Notes: generated by a model not told the origin, from the letters alone. A stretch of DNA of 64,000 nucleotides from Lasioglossum baleicum (GCF_051020765.1 NC_134941.1:9114001-9178000); one strand, 5' to 3'; shown: positions 24,417-36,700, numbered from the stretch's first letter. Numbers and translations are program-made.

Positions 24417-24960
24417 AATTTCACATTTCTGCAAATATATTCTGACCATAGACACGATCTATTCTACTTTTAGAATCTTAAAATATTTAGCGAGATAATT
24501 AAATTTCCCCGAAATGTGGGGTCCGTGTAGAGAGTTCAACATTGTTGCATATATTCGCAATCCAATTACCGACTAAATCGATCCTTTTTACTTTGTAGGG
24601 CTTTAAATTTCTAAACCGGGTTAATCAATTTGTAAGATAAATGCGATCCTCGTGCGCATGAAACAATGTCGCAAATTCAACATTCTTGAGAATATTCATG
24701 GTCCAATTACTGATCACAGAAATCGATGCTTTTCACTTTCAGTTTCTAGAAACTCTCAACATCACTAGTCGCAAATATTATATATTTTTACAAATATTCG
24801 CAGTACAGTTCATTCCTTGCACTGCATTCATTTGCGCTACAAAAATCGAAATGTTATCTTTCCAAAATTTTCAACAGCCCAAATAAATATCCAAAATAAA
24901 TGCAGTCCTCGTACCCATGGAACATAGTAGAAAACATCTTTCAAACAGTCGAAAACATTC
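24417..24960 (+). repeat. Diverged tandem array, about 115-140-bp units
   Basis: Related blocks are TTCTGCAAATATATTCTGACC (near 24429), TTGTTGCATATATTCGCAATCC (24543), TTCTTGAGAATATTCATGGTCC (24683) and ACAAATATTCGCAGTACAG (24790). Between them, AAATGCGATCCTCGTGCGCA (24639) recurs as AAATGCAGTCCTCGTACCCA (24898), with a weaker form near 24513. The units are strongly diverged and boundaries are approximate. Confidence 0.65.
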
Positions 24961-25489
24961 TTTCAAACATCAAAAATCGCGCACGAAGACATCAGAATTT
25001 CCCTCGCCCGCTACATTGACTCGGCAGAACATGTTTTCGTTGGTGCAGCTTCCTGGTCATCCCGACATTGTTGCGCGTCTGCCAAGCGGTCGGGCGGAAA
25101 AATTGGTGGCGGGTGAGTAATTGCAAGATGCGGCATCCGGCGCGGCTGGTCCGCGTCAAAAATCGCATCTGGCCGCGTCGATGTGCGCGGGCAATATTTT
25201 TCGCGGTCACACGTAAGAATAAATCCGCGCGAGCGAGCGAGAGATCGCCACCCGGACGCGGCTGCCAAGACCCGGAAAAAGGAGAGGCGGGTTTTCTAGA
25301 ACGGCCAAAAATAGCGGGCGCGCCTCGAGAAAATAAAATGGCGCGCGGCGTCGGTGTTCGTCATCGTCTTCGTCGTCGTTGTCGTCGAAGAAGAAGAAGA
25401 GGACGAAAAGCGTCGAGGCGGGCGTCGCGGCTCGGCCGGACGCCGCGGACGGAGGGAAAAAAAGAAGGAGCAAAGTATCTAAAATTGGC
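24961..25489. promoter_or_regulatory. CpG-rich block (promoter-like composition)
   Basis: CpG-rich from about 25060, with a CGTCGTCGT-type trinucleotide run and GAAGAAGAAG near 25360-25400. A 201-codon frame (25068-25673) runs from here into the adjacent tandem array and has no domain. GGGTGAGTA near 25109 resembles a splice donor, but no exon could be confirmed. Confidence 0.3.
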
Positions 25490-26140
25490 GGGACCGGGTT
25501 TGCCAATACACCGAGGTTTCTATACACTTGTGGACGAGGGGGTTGCGAGGACGGGAAGCCGCAAGCGTCAGAGTGCAACTAGGCAGATGGGCGCATCGGG
25601 AGGAAATAGCGGGGAATGCATCAGGAACCGCGAGAAGAGGGAAAAAAGGAGCAACGAATCTAAACCTGGCTGAATCGGGCGGACCAATACACCGAGTTCT
25701 CTATACGTTTCCCGACGAGGCTGGAAACGGAAAGCAATACGAACCCAGCGAGATGCATCCGAATGCACCCAAAACTGTAGAAGAAAGGAAAAAAGAAGGA
25801 GCTTTTAAAATGGGGTGGGGTGGTGTCTGCAAGGATTAAAGTGCAATACGAATCCAGTGAATGCATCAGAAAATTGATGAGACTGGGACTGTCAATACGC
25901 TGGGGTTTCTATGTATATGTTTACTGATGAGGGGAGCATCACGAAGGAAACGGCAAGCGTTAGAGTGCAATACCATTCCAGGGAGATGCATGCATCGGGA
26001 GGAATTAATGTACTTACAATCGTAAAGAAGGGAGAAAAGAGTGAGTAGTGCTTTCTAGTACGGGGAGAGGAGCGGCTGGAAGCGAGTGCAACGCGATCCC
26101 AGAGAGATGCATGTCGGGAGGAAATGCAGTCGAAACAGCG
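25490..26140 (+). repeat. Diverged tandem array with ATGCAT-containing units, 4 to 5 copies
   Basis: CCAATACACCGAGGTTTCTA (25502) recurs as CCAATACACCGAGTTCTCTA (25683) and TCAATACGCTGGGGTTTCTA (25890). A second block GTGCAAC/T...CCAG.GAGATGCAT recurs near 25572, 25732, 25841, 25966 and 26086, often followed by CGGGAGGAA. Overlapping frames on both strands stay open and therefore give repeated peptides (minus strand MHSDA at two starts), but the frames shift between units. Each unit carries ATGCAT or a variant. Confidence 0.85.
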
Positions 26141-28950
26141 GACAACAGGAACGCCAAAAGTGATGCGTCGCGGAAGGAAGAACGCGTCCCGTCCTATATT
26201 ATTAGACTATCGATATTCTCGAGGCTTACGCAATTCGCGAACGCGTGTAATAAACGCCGAGGAACCGGGATACGGGGTTGCACGCGTTGCACGCTCTCGC
26301 TTCTCGCATCATCCCCCCTCGGGTGCAACGGGAATCGATGCACCGGGATATATCGCTCGCAAGGGGTGAATTTTCAGGCGGCTGCGAAGAGGACGCAACG
26401 AAGGGAAGGAAAAGTCGATGATGGCGGTTTCGGGGAGCGAGGCGAACCCCCTTTTTCGGCCTGCCCGAACCCTTGTTTGCGGCCATCTTTGCAGAACGCA
26501 TGCGAATTTTGCTGCAATTTTATTGCGCTCGAACAGGCTGGAAATGCATACGAAATGCATACCGGCTTAGAATGTGACTCGCGATTCGTTCAGGATCATT
26601 CCATTCAGTAGAAAACGGAGGACTGTCCTAAGAAGGAAATAATGTTTGTAGAGACGAATGAAGTGAATTAAAAATCATCGAAAAGAAACCTGCAGGTTGA
26701 TCGTAAAAATCGTAAAGTTTAGGGGATGATTTATTATCCATACATTTATATCAATAATTACAGAAAATTGTGTAAAAGTAAATGGAAAGTTTATCGTTAA
26801 TTTTACAAGCAAGAATTGTGTAGCAGTAAAAACTTTTAAAAATGGAAGAGATTAATTATCATTATTAGGAAGGATGAAATACCTGAAGATTTTTCGATAG
26901 TAATAATTGCGTCTAATAATAGGGGATGATTTTTTCGAGGAATTTACACAATGATCGAGTAATTCTAGGTATCGTAGTCGAGGTGAAAGGCCCATTACTG
27001 CAACAATGCACTAGCTAAATTAATAATAATGTAGTACTTCAAAGAGAAGAGAGAAATTGTTTCCGAGGCACTTTTGAGACCAGGATTAAAACACTAAGAG
27101 AACGATACAGTTTCCAGCTGAAAAATTTCGATAAAACCGAGTAAAGTGACGCGTTCTAAAACTTTGTTCTATTTATCATCGCGCAAAAATAGCTGTTGAT
27201 TCAATGCAATAGTGCGGAAGGGAGACAAAGAAAATAATGAAACGGACTCTGCGCGAGAGAACACAGTTTCTTTTTATAGAAACACAGCAAGTACAACGTT
27301 TGGTACGCAACATTGTACCATTCCGAAACAATAGAACCAGCTAAGGCTGCCTAGAGCATGTCTTATCCAATTAATGTCAATCAAACAGATACTCGATAGA
27401 AATCCAGTACAATCACTGGATTTTATAACTCTTCAAATGGGAAGAGATTGCGCAATAACTGGCAGCGAAATGAACGATAAATAAGTGTCACAGCACTCCG
27501 GGAACTTTTAAGGAACGAGTTTACAATGGTTTCTCTTGATCCACGGTTATTCTGATTTCCTGTTAACATCGTGGTGGATTGACTAGTCCATAAATAAGTC
27601 GCGATCGATCTACAGTTCTTAATCATATCGTTTCCTAACTTGATGAATGTGTGAAGGGAAACTTTCACGACGAAAGTGATAATTGCAGTACGATTATCGA
27701 AAAAATAGAATTTAAGGTCGTATACATATATTTTGATAAATCGAAAATCAACCCCTAGCAGCAGAGACAACGACTCTAAATCGAGTTTGAAATTCCTTTC
27801 GCTAAAAGGAAGACAAAAATAGCCAAGATAATTAGTAGAATCACGGGACGATAAATCATTAAATTTTGGCAATTGTAGAAGGATCGCAGAGGAGATGCAG
27901 TTTCCGTGCGTGGTTTCGGTCGTCGCTGAGGCTCGCGCAAGTTAAAAAGAATTCGTGCGAGAGGGATGAAAGGCTGCACCATTGAGAATGAACGAGAAAG
28001 AAGCCGGGGAAAGGAGAGAAGGAGCCAACATCGGCGACCTTGATAGAAATAACCCGTCGAACTGACCATACCTTCTACGCGCGAATTTAAAAAGTCCCAC
28101 TCCCGCGAAATGTGTGCTTCTCTGCATTCCGCTTCGCTTTCTGTCCCTTCCACATGGCAAGCAGTATAGTCATCTCCGTCAAACTTTATTTTATTTACCA
28201 AAAACCAGCACTTCCATCTACTAAATCCTTTTATTAAAATTTTCCCCCAAAGTTTCCTCATCTAAAAAAAAAATTATAATGCAAAAAAACCGTTTCTTTT
28301 ATTCGAAGAAAAACTCTAGAGTGAACTTTCCTCCTTTTGATTCAGCTGAATGAATAGGATGGATAAGAGAAAGGACTCTCGCCCAAGTGTGGGTGGTTCG
28401 GGGGGCAAGATCGAACAATCCTGTTAGATTGGACGAGATCCAGAAACGATCACGTTTTACCGACCCTGTTTGCAAGCGAAATCGAAGCGACCCGTGGCGC
28501 CACCGCTACCAACTGATGATCGCAGAACTACTCCTCGGCGTGACAACGCACGCAGGTTTGTTTCTCGGCTATTGTTTCACCCCGCGGGAATTCAATTAAC
28601 CGGCTTGATTAACAAATCAACTTGCCTTCGATCGACCATCTTTTGTGTGCCGCTGTTTCAATTCTGGAAAGAAGTAAATTATTCAGGGGCACCGTTAAAC
28701 AACACCGCGAACATAAGTTCTTCTAAATTTGAGAAGTGGAAGGGTAAGTATTAATAGCGATAATGAGAAGTCTTTTCTGGGATGAAATAATAGCTGGTAG
28801 CTAGTTTAGAAAATGATATTAGAGGAAGGACCGAGTTGCTGAGCTGTATTATATTTAAGATTTTGTAATTGGGGTATATTGTTGTGAAAAAGCGGTTGAA
28901 ACTTAGTATTAGCATTGTTGGGTGTTTGAAGAAATAGTTTTCAACAGTAT
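26141..28950. other. Non-coding stretch, no gene recognised
   Basis: GC-rich to about 26540, then AT-rich. Weak local similarity between 26719-26820 and 26830-26940 (AGGGGATGATTTATT and AGGGGATGATTTTTT). A minus-strand frame of 161 codons (27776-28261) is leucine-rich at its end but has no recognised domain. No RNA gene seen. Confidence 0.5.
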
Positions 28951-28985
28951 TCCGGATTTTTATGCATTTATGAGATAAATCATTC
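28951..28985 (+). repeat. Member of dispersed repeat family D (partial)
   Basis: CCGGATTTTTATGCATTTATG followed by AGATAA closely resembles CGGATTTTATGCATTTATGA at 60787. Confidence 0.45.
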
Positions 28986-31900
28986 GCAGTCATTTGCAAC
29001 AGTAGAAGAATTGAACTAATTGAAGAGGCCTGATAATGATGAAAATGCTAAAAACAAGTCGACCAGATTTTTCAAGTCGAAAATCCTAATTGTGAACAAT
29101 CAAAAAGCTCAAAAAATTGGAGTCTGGAACAAAATACGTACAGCTAAGGGGTAAACAGAGAAATGGAGAAATATCCAGTGCCATCTTCAGCGGTCCCGGG
29201 CGAATGCGCACCGTTTGCATTATTTATAATCTTCGCGGATCGAAATGAAAGGCGGCATTGCGTGCCGTTGATTTAATCCCGGGGACCGGGACGCCAATAT
29301 TTCTTCCTGGTCGCGTTTCCACAGAGCGGGGCTCGTCAAATAGCACGAAATAGGCCCCGTTAAAATCCCGGCTGCCGTGTTTGCCTGGCCAATGGGTTTT
29401 TACTATCATCAGTCAACAGCCGGATGCGCGAGATTTTATATTTACCAAGCGTTTCGGACGAACGCGTGCACCCGCGCAGATAAATCATCATCGTCTGGCA
29501 GCGGCGTGCCGTATAAATATAAGCACCGACCTGTCGTCACCACTCCACGGGAACCAGGGGTTGAACGCGTTTTTTCCCGGTTTTTTTACCCGCAACACAG
29601 GGTGCGTTACCTGCGCCCAAAAACCCGATGCAACCCTAATAAGAGCTGTGAAAAAAAAACGTCAGACAAAAAGGCCCGATTAGACGATGAAAAAGTTTGT
29701 TTAGGGTTAGGAGTCTCACACCCCTCGGTTTTCCGACCGTGATTTTTTGCCCACCTGTTCGAAAGAAATCCAGGGGTGGGTCCGTGGGCTGAGTAACACC
29801 AGGGTGACCTACCTGCGAGGGATCATGCTTTTTTCTTTGTGTAAGGGGTTCAGTGCATTAGGGCGACGCTTTTTTGTCTTTATTTTGTAGACTCTGCGGG
29901 CAGAACGCCGTGGCCCTTCTGGGTTGGGTCGTGTGGATAATGCTTGGATGTAGAACATTGGGTCAGAGATGCGCCCTAATTGTTTTTTTAGCAGTGGGTT
30001 ATAGTGTTTTTGTGAGTAAGTTGTAATGCACCTAAAATACAATTTACAATCGCCAATTCTTATGAACCTAACTTCACAATTCCGATTATGTGTCCACTAA
30101 AATAAAAGAATAAAATACATGCTCGTTGAAGTACCATTAATAAAGTATCAAAAAAAAAATGTCAGGTAAAAATTTCCCAATAATCCTCGAAAAATCGCAA
30201 TCCATTGGTCACACAAAAATGCAGTGTTTCCGTCAGAAGGGGGTGGTTCCTCCAGTCCAGAATCGCCTTAGCGTCCTCGTCGAAATTTCGGCATTGCCAG
30301 GGGCAGCCAGTTGTCTCTCTCGCTTGTACTTCGCAAATGAAATAACATTGCGATGGGTTAACGAAGTGTAGACACCGTCGCTCGGACGCCTATCGGGACG
30401 GTGGTGCGGCGACCGAGCCACCCCTGTCCTCCGTCACTTCCGTCCAACCCCCCGCCCCCTCGATTTAAACCATCTAAGTGTCACCCCCTCGCCCGTCCCC
30501 CACCCCGCGGCCTATTTTACCCCACTTTCGTGTCTTTTCCCCTCTTTCGGTTAAGGCTGGCCATCCCACTCATCCTCCACCGCCTTCGCGACTTATCCCT
30601 ACCCCTGCGAGGTACCTCACCCCCTCACGGAAAAATAAGCTGCCGGACACCTTGCCGGGCCTCTCCTATACCATAGCATGCTCTCCTGGCTACCATTGGC
30701 TCTCCTTAAGCCGTGGCTAACTTGGATTTTAGCTTGTCTGCGGAAAATTCGTCGTTCAAAATGGTATCTCTGCCCCTTCAGCCTCGTTCTACACGCTGTT
30801 CCCGCGAGGCTAATATTTGCGTCGTTGTTTCGCCCTCGGTTGCATACTACCTGCCTCCAAATATCGATTGTGCGCCGTGAAAAAAGCTGCATTATGCAAG
30901 ATTCCGAATTTTCATCGTCCCGTGCATTGAAAGCTCATTTAACACTCCTTAGCTCCGTGTTACTTTTTAGAGCCACGTGCTAAGTTGACAATATTTAATA
31001 GACTGAATTAATTTTAGAAGCGCAGCCCCGAAAATCCCGCAACATTAAAGCTATTTTATTTAACGAAGCTGAAAATGGATAGATGAAATTGGCCGCAGTA
31101 ATCACATTTCTCTAACTGTTCTGCATGTTGCACATTCTAATCAATTTTATTTCATTGAAACATATGCGATAAAAATTGATTTCAGAACTTAATCATAGAA
31201 TATTGCATCTATGCATAGCTCTTGTGACAATTGATGTGTGTTAAAAGAACGATAACTGTGATAAATGTTGGTTCGCCGATTCTGTTATTTAAAGTTATGG
31301 TTCCGTTCTAGAGAATTTTTATGGAAGCTCGTTTGGCTGAATGTTTATGTGAATTTTTCTATCTGGATGTATGTGTCGTGAAATATGCATCGAGATATCA
31401 TTCGAGCCCATAAGGGATGTTTTCATGTCCCACGAAAATGTTAAAAAGTGTCTGGCTATCGGAAACATCTACATAGATATACTATGTAAATGGAAAACAA
31501 AATGCTACACATCTTGAAATTTTCCCGAGCCATTAACAATACTGAAAAACAATATTTATCTCTCTTAATCCTCTCAGCTTTTACAATTTTCGAGGAATGT
31601 TTCCACGTTCTGAATAAATATTTAAAAAATACCGTACTATGAAAAACATCAACTTCATCAGAATTCGGGAGTAGTTGGAAGAGTCGGATCCAATTCCCCG
31701 TAAAAACAGGCATCAAAGGCAAACAACGCGATCGCGTCCGATCTCTTTTCGGCGCGGCACGGCCGCTTGTCAAATTCAGCCGGTCGATTGTTTATCAGCG
31801 CGGCTCGCGGGAAAGAGCGCAGCCATAGGAGCGTGCCGCGGATTTATTAAGCGCTAATTACACGGACGGCCATGCAACAAAATGCAAACTGTTTATCGCT

Positions 31901-32173
31901 CGGTAAACGGTGTTTGGCGGACGGCGATACGCGGCTGTTTTCCCATGCGCGCCACCGCTCCGCTCGCTCGTCTATGATAAATACACCTGTTTGCGCGCGA
32001 ACAACTTTTCTTCCCTTTCCTGTTTAATCCGCCAATTTTCCCGAGCTCCGATTTTTCCCCAATTAATTTGCTCGGACCGGTCTCCCTCGCAGTTTCCTCC
32101 GTGCGGGGATGAAAATGGTACCGCGGCGGGCACTGTGCTCTGAATCATGCTTCTAACGTAACGAAACTGTTAT
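28986..32173. other. Non-coding stretch, no gene recognised
   Basis: CpG-rich patches at 29180-29600 and 31690-32130; a long C-rich plus strand at 30370-30660 (many CCCC runs, possible G-quadruplex on the minus strand). Open frames of up to 121 codons have no domain. The rest is AT-rich and featureless. Confidence 0.5.
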
Positions 32174-32560
32174 CGCAAATGTTCCAGACCCTTTTCGATA
32201 ATGTAAAATAAAAACTGAATTTTCGGTGGTCAGTAAAAATATTTTTGTCCATGTAGATTGGTGAATCGGAATCGGAAATCAGAAGTCGGAAACGATCAGC
32301 GTTGGATATGGTACTACGCGATCAGGCTTCGTAATATCAACGGTATACATTTTTCGCAGCTGTCCCAGAGCATCTCCGAGCTCTTGCAATAAAAATGAGA
32401 TTTTCTGGTGGTCACCGGAACGACTTTTGTCCGGCTAGATCGGCGAGTGGACCGGGGAAATCTTGACACGGCCTGGCGGCCACGCGATAAAGAAACGGCT
32501 GGTGGCCCGTAGAATCGAAATGCAAATGTCCCAGGGCCGGTCCAGGCCAGCTTTAAATCT
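32174..32560 (+). repeat. Tandem array, about 165-181-bp units, 2.3 copies
   Basis: CGCAAATGTTCCAGACCC (32174), CGCAGCTGTCCCAGAGC (32355) and GCAAATGTCCCAGGGCC (32522) begin successive units. The first two also share AATAAAAACTGAATTTTC versus AATAAAAATGAGATTTTC, GGTGGTCA (32225 and 32407), TTTTGTCC, and GATTGGTGAATCGG versus GATCGGCGAGTGG. The second copy is more GC-rich, so base composition shifts along the array. Confidence 0.8.
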
Positions 32561-33477
32561 CTCGCGCCCGTTTACCGGCTGCTCCGGGGGTGCCCAGTTG
32601 TTTATTTTTTAATTAAAGCCTTCCGCGGAGGAGAGGCTCTCCTCCTGGAAACGGTGCGGCGGGATTAAAAAAGGTCCCCCGGAGTTATTAAGCTAATAAT
32701 GTGTCCCGTGGCGCGCGTCGCGCTCGCCAGCAACAGGGAGAAAAAAAGCTGGAGCAACGACGGGGATGAGGAAGAGAGAGAGAGGGAGAGGGGGTTGGAA
32801 AAAGGTCCGAGGGGTCGAGAAAGAAGACCGAAGGGAAAACCCGGAGGATCAGCGCGAGATAGAGGGAGGCACCGCAAAAAATCACTTGGCCACGCGCACC
32901 CTGTCGCCGGCGATCCTCCCTCATTGATTCGAACCCTCCGATCGCCGAGGAAGTTCGCCGGGGGTGGAAAAAGACGACCAACGAGCCTTTTAAAGCGAGG
33001 ACAGCGACAAGAGCGGTCGTGTAGTTTACCGCGCCCGCTAATGAACCCCCGCGTTCGATTAAACCCACGCCAGGGGAAAAAAGGTGAATAGAAGCACGCC
33101 GCGCGTGGCTTTGGTTACCTGGATGAGGGGTGGGGTCTGGGAGCGGATTCTGTTCTCGGGTTTCGCCACCGTGAATGCCGATTAACGCGCGTCGAGGATC
33201 ACTATACACCTCGGTGATCCGAGCCGCGATCAACAGTCGGCATTATTGACACACTTCGCCGACATCTTTATGTGGCTGCCGGTCGGTGTTGGACATTGTT
33301 CGAATAACATTTTATTTGAATACGAGTGAGGTATTCATTATTCATTCGTTATTTCTTGTTTGGTGTTTCATATGAGCTGATGTGGTTTACGATACGGCAG
33401 TACTCTTATGAACTCCTTTCCTTTTTTCTTAATTTTGCTGGGTTGAAAATAATGCGAGCAATACGTCGAATCTTTTG
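32561..33477. other. Non-coding stretch, CpG- and purine-rich
   Basis: Includes a palindrome at 32627-32645 (GGAGGAGAG, one G, CTCTCCTCC) and a GAGAGAGAGA-containing purine run at about 32770-32835. CpG-rich to 33240. Overlapping frames of up to 181 codons have no domain. Confidence 0.5.
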
Positions 33478-33545
33478 AATCTTCACTCTGCTTCAAGTTA
33501 CTCGTTTTTGTCATCAACGCATAAAATCCACAATCTACTCGTACA
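33478..33545 (-). repeat. Member of dispersed repeat family D
   Basis: On the minus strand this reads TAGATTGTGGATTTTATGC, then GTTGATGACAAAA, then a TTGAAGCAG block. The plus-strand segment 60781-60835 has TAGACTACGGATTTTATGC, ATTTATGACAAAA and TTAAAGCAG in the same order. The two are the best-matching pair of the family. Both happen to be open in the same frame, giving GFYAxMTK, which I take as a by-product. Confidence 0.65.
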
Positions 33546-34617
33546 GAATAATCCTGCATCAATTTGAAGCATTGATTGGTCAGTCTGAACTCATTCCAGA
33601 GCAACTGTCGTTAATCCAGCTCCGCTGAAGGCGCCAAGACCTCAGTCGGAACAAAAGCTCGAAAAATTCGGTCCCACAGGCCTCCGCTGACCGGGATCAC
33701 AAGAACAGTTCCCCTGTCAGGCACAAGACCACAAAGCCCAGGTGATATACGCGTCGACTTCGTTGTCGTCTCGACGGGAACACGAAGTCGACGTCGGCGG
33801 AGCAGAAAAGTAGGCGTTCGGTAAAAATAATGAGTCCATTGTGTCGCGGGAGAGTGGACTTATCGAGGCAGCGGCTGCGGAGAAAGACAGAAGAGCCAGA
33901 CACGGTGAAGGCAAATCCGAAAAAAAGGAATCGTCCCTCGTCAGACAGTGACGTAGACGTTACGGAAAAGCGTAGGAGCGACGGCCAGAAAAGAAAATGG
34001 AACGTCGGAGGCGTCGGAGGGTGAAGCGGCTGCAAAGAATGGCTGGAGGCTGTGGAAGGATGGAGGAAGGAAGGTCCGCTCGGCTCACCCCCTTAGAACC
34101 ATCCGGCCACCCCCTGCCCACCCCCTCTCACCTCCTGGCCACCCCTTTTCCTGCCGTCCCCGCTCTCTCCTCTCCTGCAGGCACCCTCCTGCCTCTTCCT
34201 GGCCGTCATCTCCTGGGCGATTTTCCACGGCACCTAAGAGAAGGGGCCAATGAGACGCTGGGCGTCGGTATTGATCCGAGGCGTCGTCCAGGAGACGCCC
34301 GCTCCAAGACGCCCGGCTTGCCCGGCGCGAGAGAGCGGCACCGCAGTTCCAGATAAAAGGACGAAAGCCGTTCCTAGAGACGAACCGCGAGACCCGACCG
34401 GCCGCCATCCACCATCCAGCCGCGTTCTATGCCAGAACTTTCATGAAACCTTCTAGGATTTACAAGGAGACAGACACACGGCTCGCACGACCCACGAGAG
34501 CCCTGCCAAACCGACTCCAACCGGCCACCGACTCCACTGCTGACGGAATTCGACGGTGTCCGGCTCAACCCGAGGACTGCGACCAGTATTAGAGGATTTT
34601 TTCGTGGACTCCTAGAA
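33546..34617. other. Non-coding stretch with hairpin and a basic open frame
   Basis: CpG-rich. A hairpin sits at 33752-33793. A plus-strand frame 33830-34024 (64 codons) encodes a lysine/arginine-rich peptide with a KKRNRPSSDSDVD segment; it lacks a domain and family, and ends where the DNA becomes C-rich (34085-34200, with GCCACCC at 34106 and 34138). It could be a degenerate retroelement ORF1-like piece or chance. I see no gene here that I can support. Confidence 0.4.
33752..33793. repeat. Inverted repeat, 12-bp arms
   Basis: CGTCGACTTCGT (33752-33763) and ACGAAGTCGACG (33782-33793) are exact reverse complements separated by 18 nt, which themselves contain GTCG-TCT-CGAC. A stem-loop or a dimeric binding site is possible. 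Confidence 0.8.
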
Positions 34618-34860
34618 AATATGGATTTTTGTCTCGAGTCGTCTTTGCTGGGTTGATGATCGTTAAAAAAATTGGCAGGTGCTCTATTTTTTTTTTTTGG
34701 CTTGATACTCTAGCGGACATGTTTAGAAGGCGATTTTCAATTGGCTTTTTATGAAACTATGGATTTTTGTCTCGGGTGCTCTTTGCTAGGTTGCTGATCG
34801 TTAAAACGTTTTGTAGACGCTTCATTTTTTTGGTTTCATACTTTAGTTCTCAGCATAAAA
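34618..34860 (+). repeat. Tandem duplication, 138-bp unit, 2 copies
   Basis: ATGGATTTTTGTCTCG at 34621 recurs at 34759. It is followed in both by a CTTTGCTGGGTTG or CTTTGCTAGGTTG block, GATCGTTAAAA, a T-rich tract and TTGATACTCTAG or TTCATACTTTAG. The copies match over most of their length with small indels. This is one of the clearest duplications in the window. Confidence 0.9.
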
Positions 34861-35664
34861 ATTGTGAGGATACTTTTCTTGTTTGAGAATGATTGGCTCA
34901 CAGAGCAATGATGAGACCAATGCTCCCGTTAGTCATCGAACTTCTCCGTATCAAAGATCCTTTTGATTCACCGAAACGAGGATTGTTCAAAGTTGATCAC
35001 CGGTTGTATTATCAATCAAACACTGTGGTCCAGATCCAAACATTTACTCTCGATCATCATCATCCATTCTATATTTTTCCCTCGCTCTTTTTTAGAGGCG
35101 TCTTCGAAGTCATCTTCTACTATTAGTGTCGTACAACTGTTGTGTCTAATTTCTGATGCTTCCGCTGTTGTTTCGTGATCACACACCACCCTTGAAGATT
35201 AGTCACGAGTGGTTTTTGCGTGGATCGGTCCGTTGCACGTCGGTTATACCCGTGAATTATCGAACAGTCATTTCCGGACGATGGGGATCGCCGATCAGTC
35301 GGAATAAAATACGATTTTATGCATGGGAATCTTTCGGACGGATCGCAGATCAGCTCTGTGTTTTATTCAGGACAGCGGATGATGAATAACAGCGTCATCA
35401 TTCATGCTCCTCACTTACCGTTAAGCAGTCCTCGATTTAAACAGGAGCGTGGCAAGCGTTTCATTTTTGGATGTCGGAGTTTCGAGCGGAAATATTTTGC
35501 AGTGGGTCCTCTTTGACCCAACTTTCCAAGGGCTTTATCAACTTCCCCAATAAATTTTTGATCGATGTCTTAGAGGATTATAGATAAAAGTGTATTTAAA
35601 AAATTGATAAATAATTATCTGGATGGAACAAAGCACTGTTAATCTTCCAAATTGTCATACTAGC
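34861..35664. other. Non-coding stretch, no gene recognised
   Basis: AT-rich with moderate GC at 35180-35510. A small inverted repeat TGGGTC-CTCTTT-GACCCA lies near 35504-35521. Nothing else recognised. Confidence 0.45.
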
Positions 35665-35910
35665 GAGGGTTGTTCATCCCCCGTGTTGACTGCAAAAGTA
35701 TCTTATGTTTTATAGAAAAAAACTAAAAATATTGTTTGCAAGTCAAAAGACTGATTGAATAGTTCTTCATCCCTCAATTTTAATTCTATATGAGTACCTT
35801 ACGTTCAACAAAAATAAAAATATGATGCAATGAAAAAATTTAAATAAATGATAATTCATCCCTCAAATAGGATGCAATCATATATTTTATAAATGTTAAA
35901 AATATATCGA
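35665..35910 (+). repeat. Tandem array, about 90-bp units with C-rich heads, 3 copies
   Basis: Heads GTTCATCCCCC (35672), CTTCATCCCTC (35765) and ATTCATCCCTC (35854) are spaced 93 and 89 bp. Each is followed by an AT-rich body with TATTTTATA- or TTCTATAT-like words and AAAAATAT. It belongs to the same structural type as the arrays at 44.33 and 45.06 kb (C-rich head, AT-rich body), although the bodies do not align well across arrays. Confidence 0.65.
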
Positions 35911-36522
35911 TTGGGGTGACAGACTTTGAATAAATAGGAAGAAGTTTCGTTCGGGGTGTGGTTGACGCATGGGGTGGTCGGGGCGGCGATGTTAGGACGC
36001 TTCTCCTTTTATTTTCCTTCAATTTCCTTCCTTTCAGCTTTCCCATCAGCCTTTCCATTAATATTAAAACGGTAGCGTGGCCTCGCGAGGGCTGTTTCAA
36101 AGAGGGGTGCTGCTGTATACCAGACTGCGCTCTCGCTTCTCCGGAGGAACACGGGGGTGTGGGGGCTGGAGGGGGTTGAAGGACCATGCCGGCGGAGAGG
36201 TGAGGGGTGTTTAGCTCGTTTTTCATCTTGATCTTCTAGAGTTACCAATTTGAACCCGTTGGGCTCCCTCCTACACCTCCTCCAGCGAGCTCTCGCCGTC
36301 TCGAACGGGCTTCCCGAGGAAACGATTCGCTGCCCGAAGAAGAAAATGGACGTTTAACCACCATGCTACCTCGGCAACACAGCGACACTAACATCCAGAA
36401 ATAATGCACACAATTCTTGGCCTGATACGACCGTCATGCCGCACGCGAAAATAATTCAACTACCTTTTTCGGAGCGGTACACATTATTTCATAATTTTAC
36501 TATAGATAAAGAAAAATTAAAA
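35911..36522. other. Non-coding stretch, no gene recognised
   Basis: GC-rich at 35950-36330 with frames on both strands lacking domains. Nothing further recognised. Confidence 0.45.
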
Positions 36523-36700
36523 TTCATAAAATGTTCCAGGTGTATCAAGAAATAGAACAACCTCTTCGTTTTCTCTTCTTGAACTTGTAAAACTTTCAAT
36601 GGACTTCATTTTAAAATTTTACTGGCAAATCAGAAATTACAATTTGTACGAGGTATGAAGTATGTTGAGAAATAATTCAACATCTTGTCTGATGAACATA
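36523..36700 (+). repeat. Possible diverged tandem duplication, about 115 bp
   Basis: CCAGGTGTATCAAGAAATAG with ACAACCTCTTCG (36537-36570) resembles AGTATGTTGAGAAATAATTC with AACATCTTGTC (36660-36690). The match is weak and could be chance in AT-rich DNA. Confidence 0.35.

Noticed and set aside
24991..25116. Exon-like segment with an AG before CTTCCTGG and a GGTGAGTA donor
   Set aside because: The encoded peptide matches no family I recognise and no partner exon could be found; splice-like words are common by chance.
33830..34024. 64-codon basic frame as a possible nuclear protein
   Set aside because: No homologous family recognised, short, and ends in low-complexity C-rich DNA; kept only as a remark.
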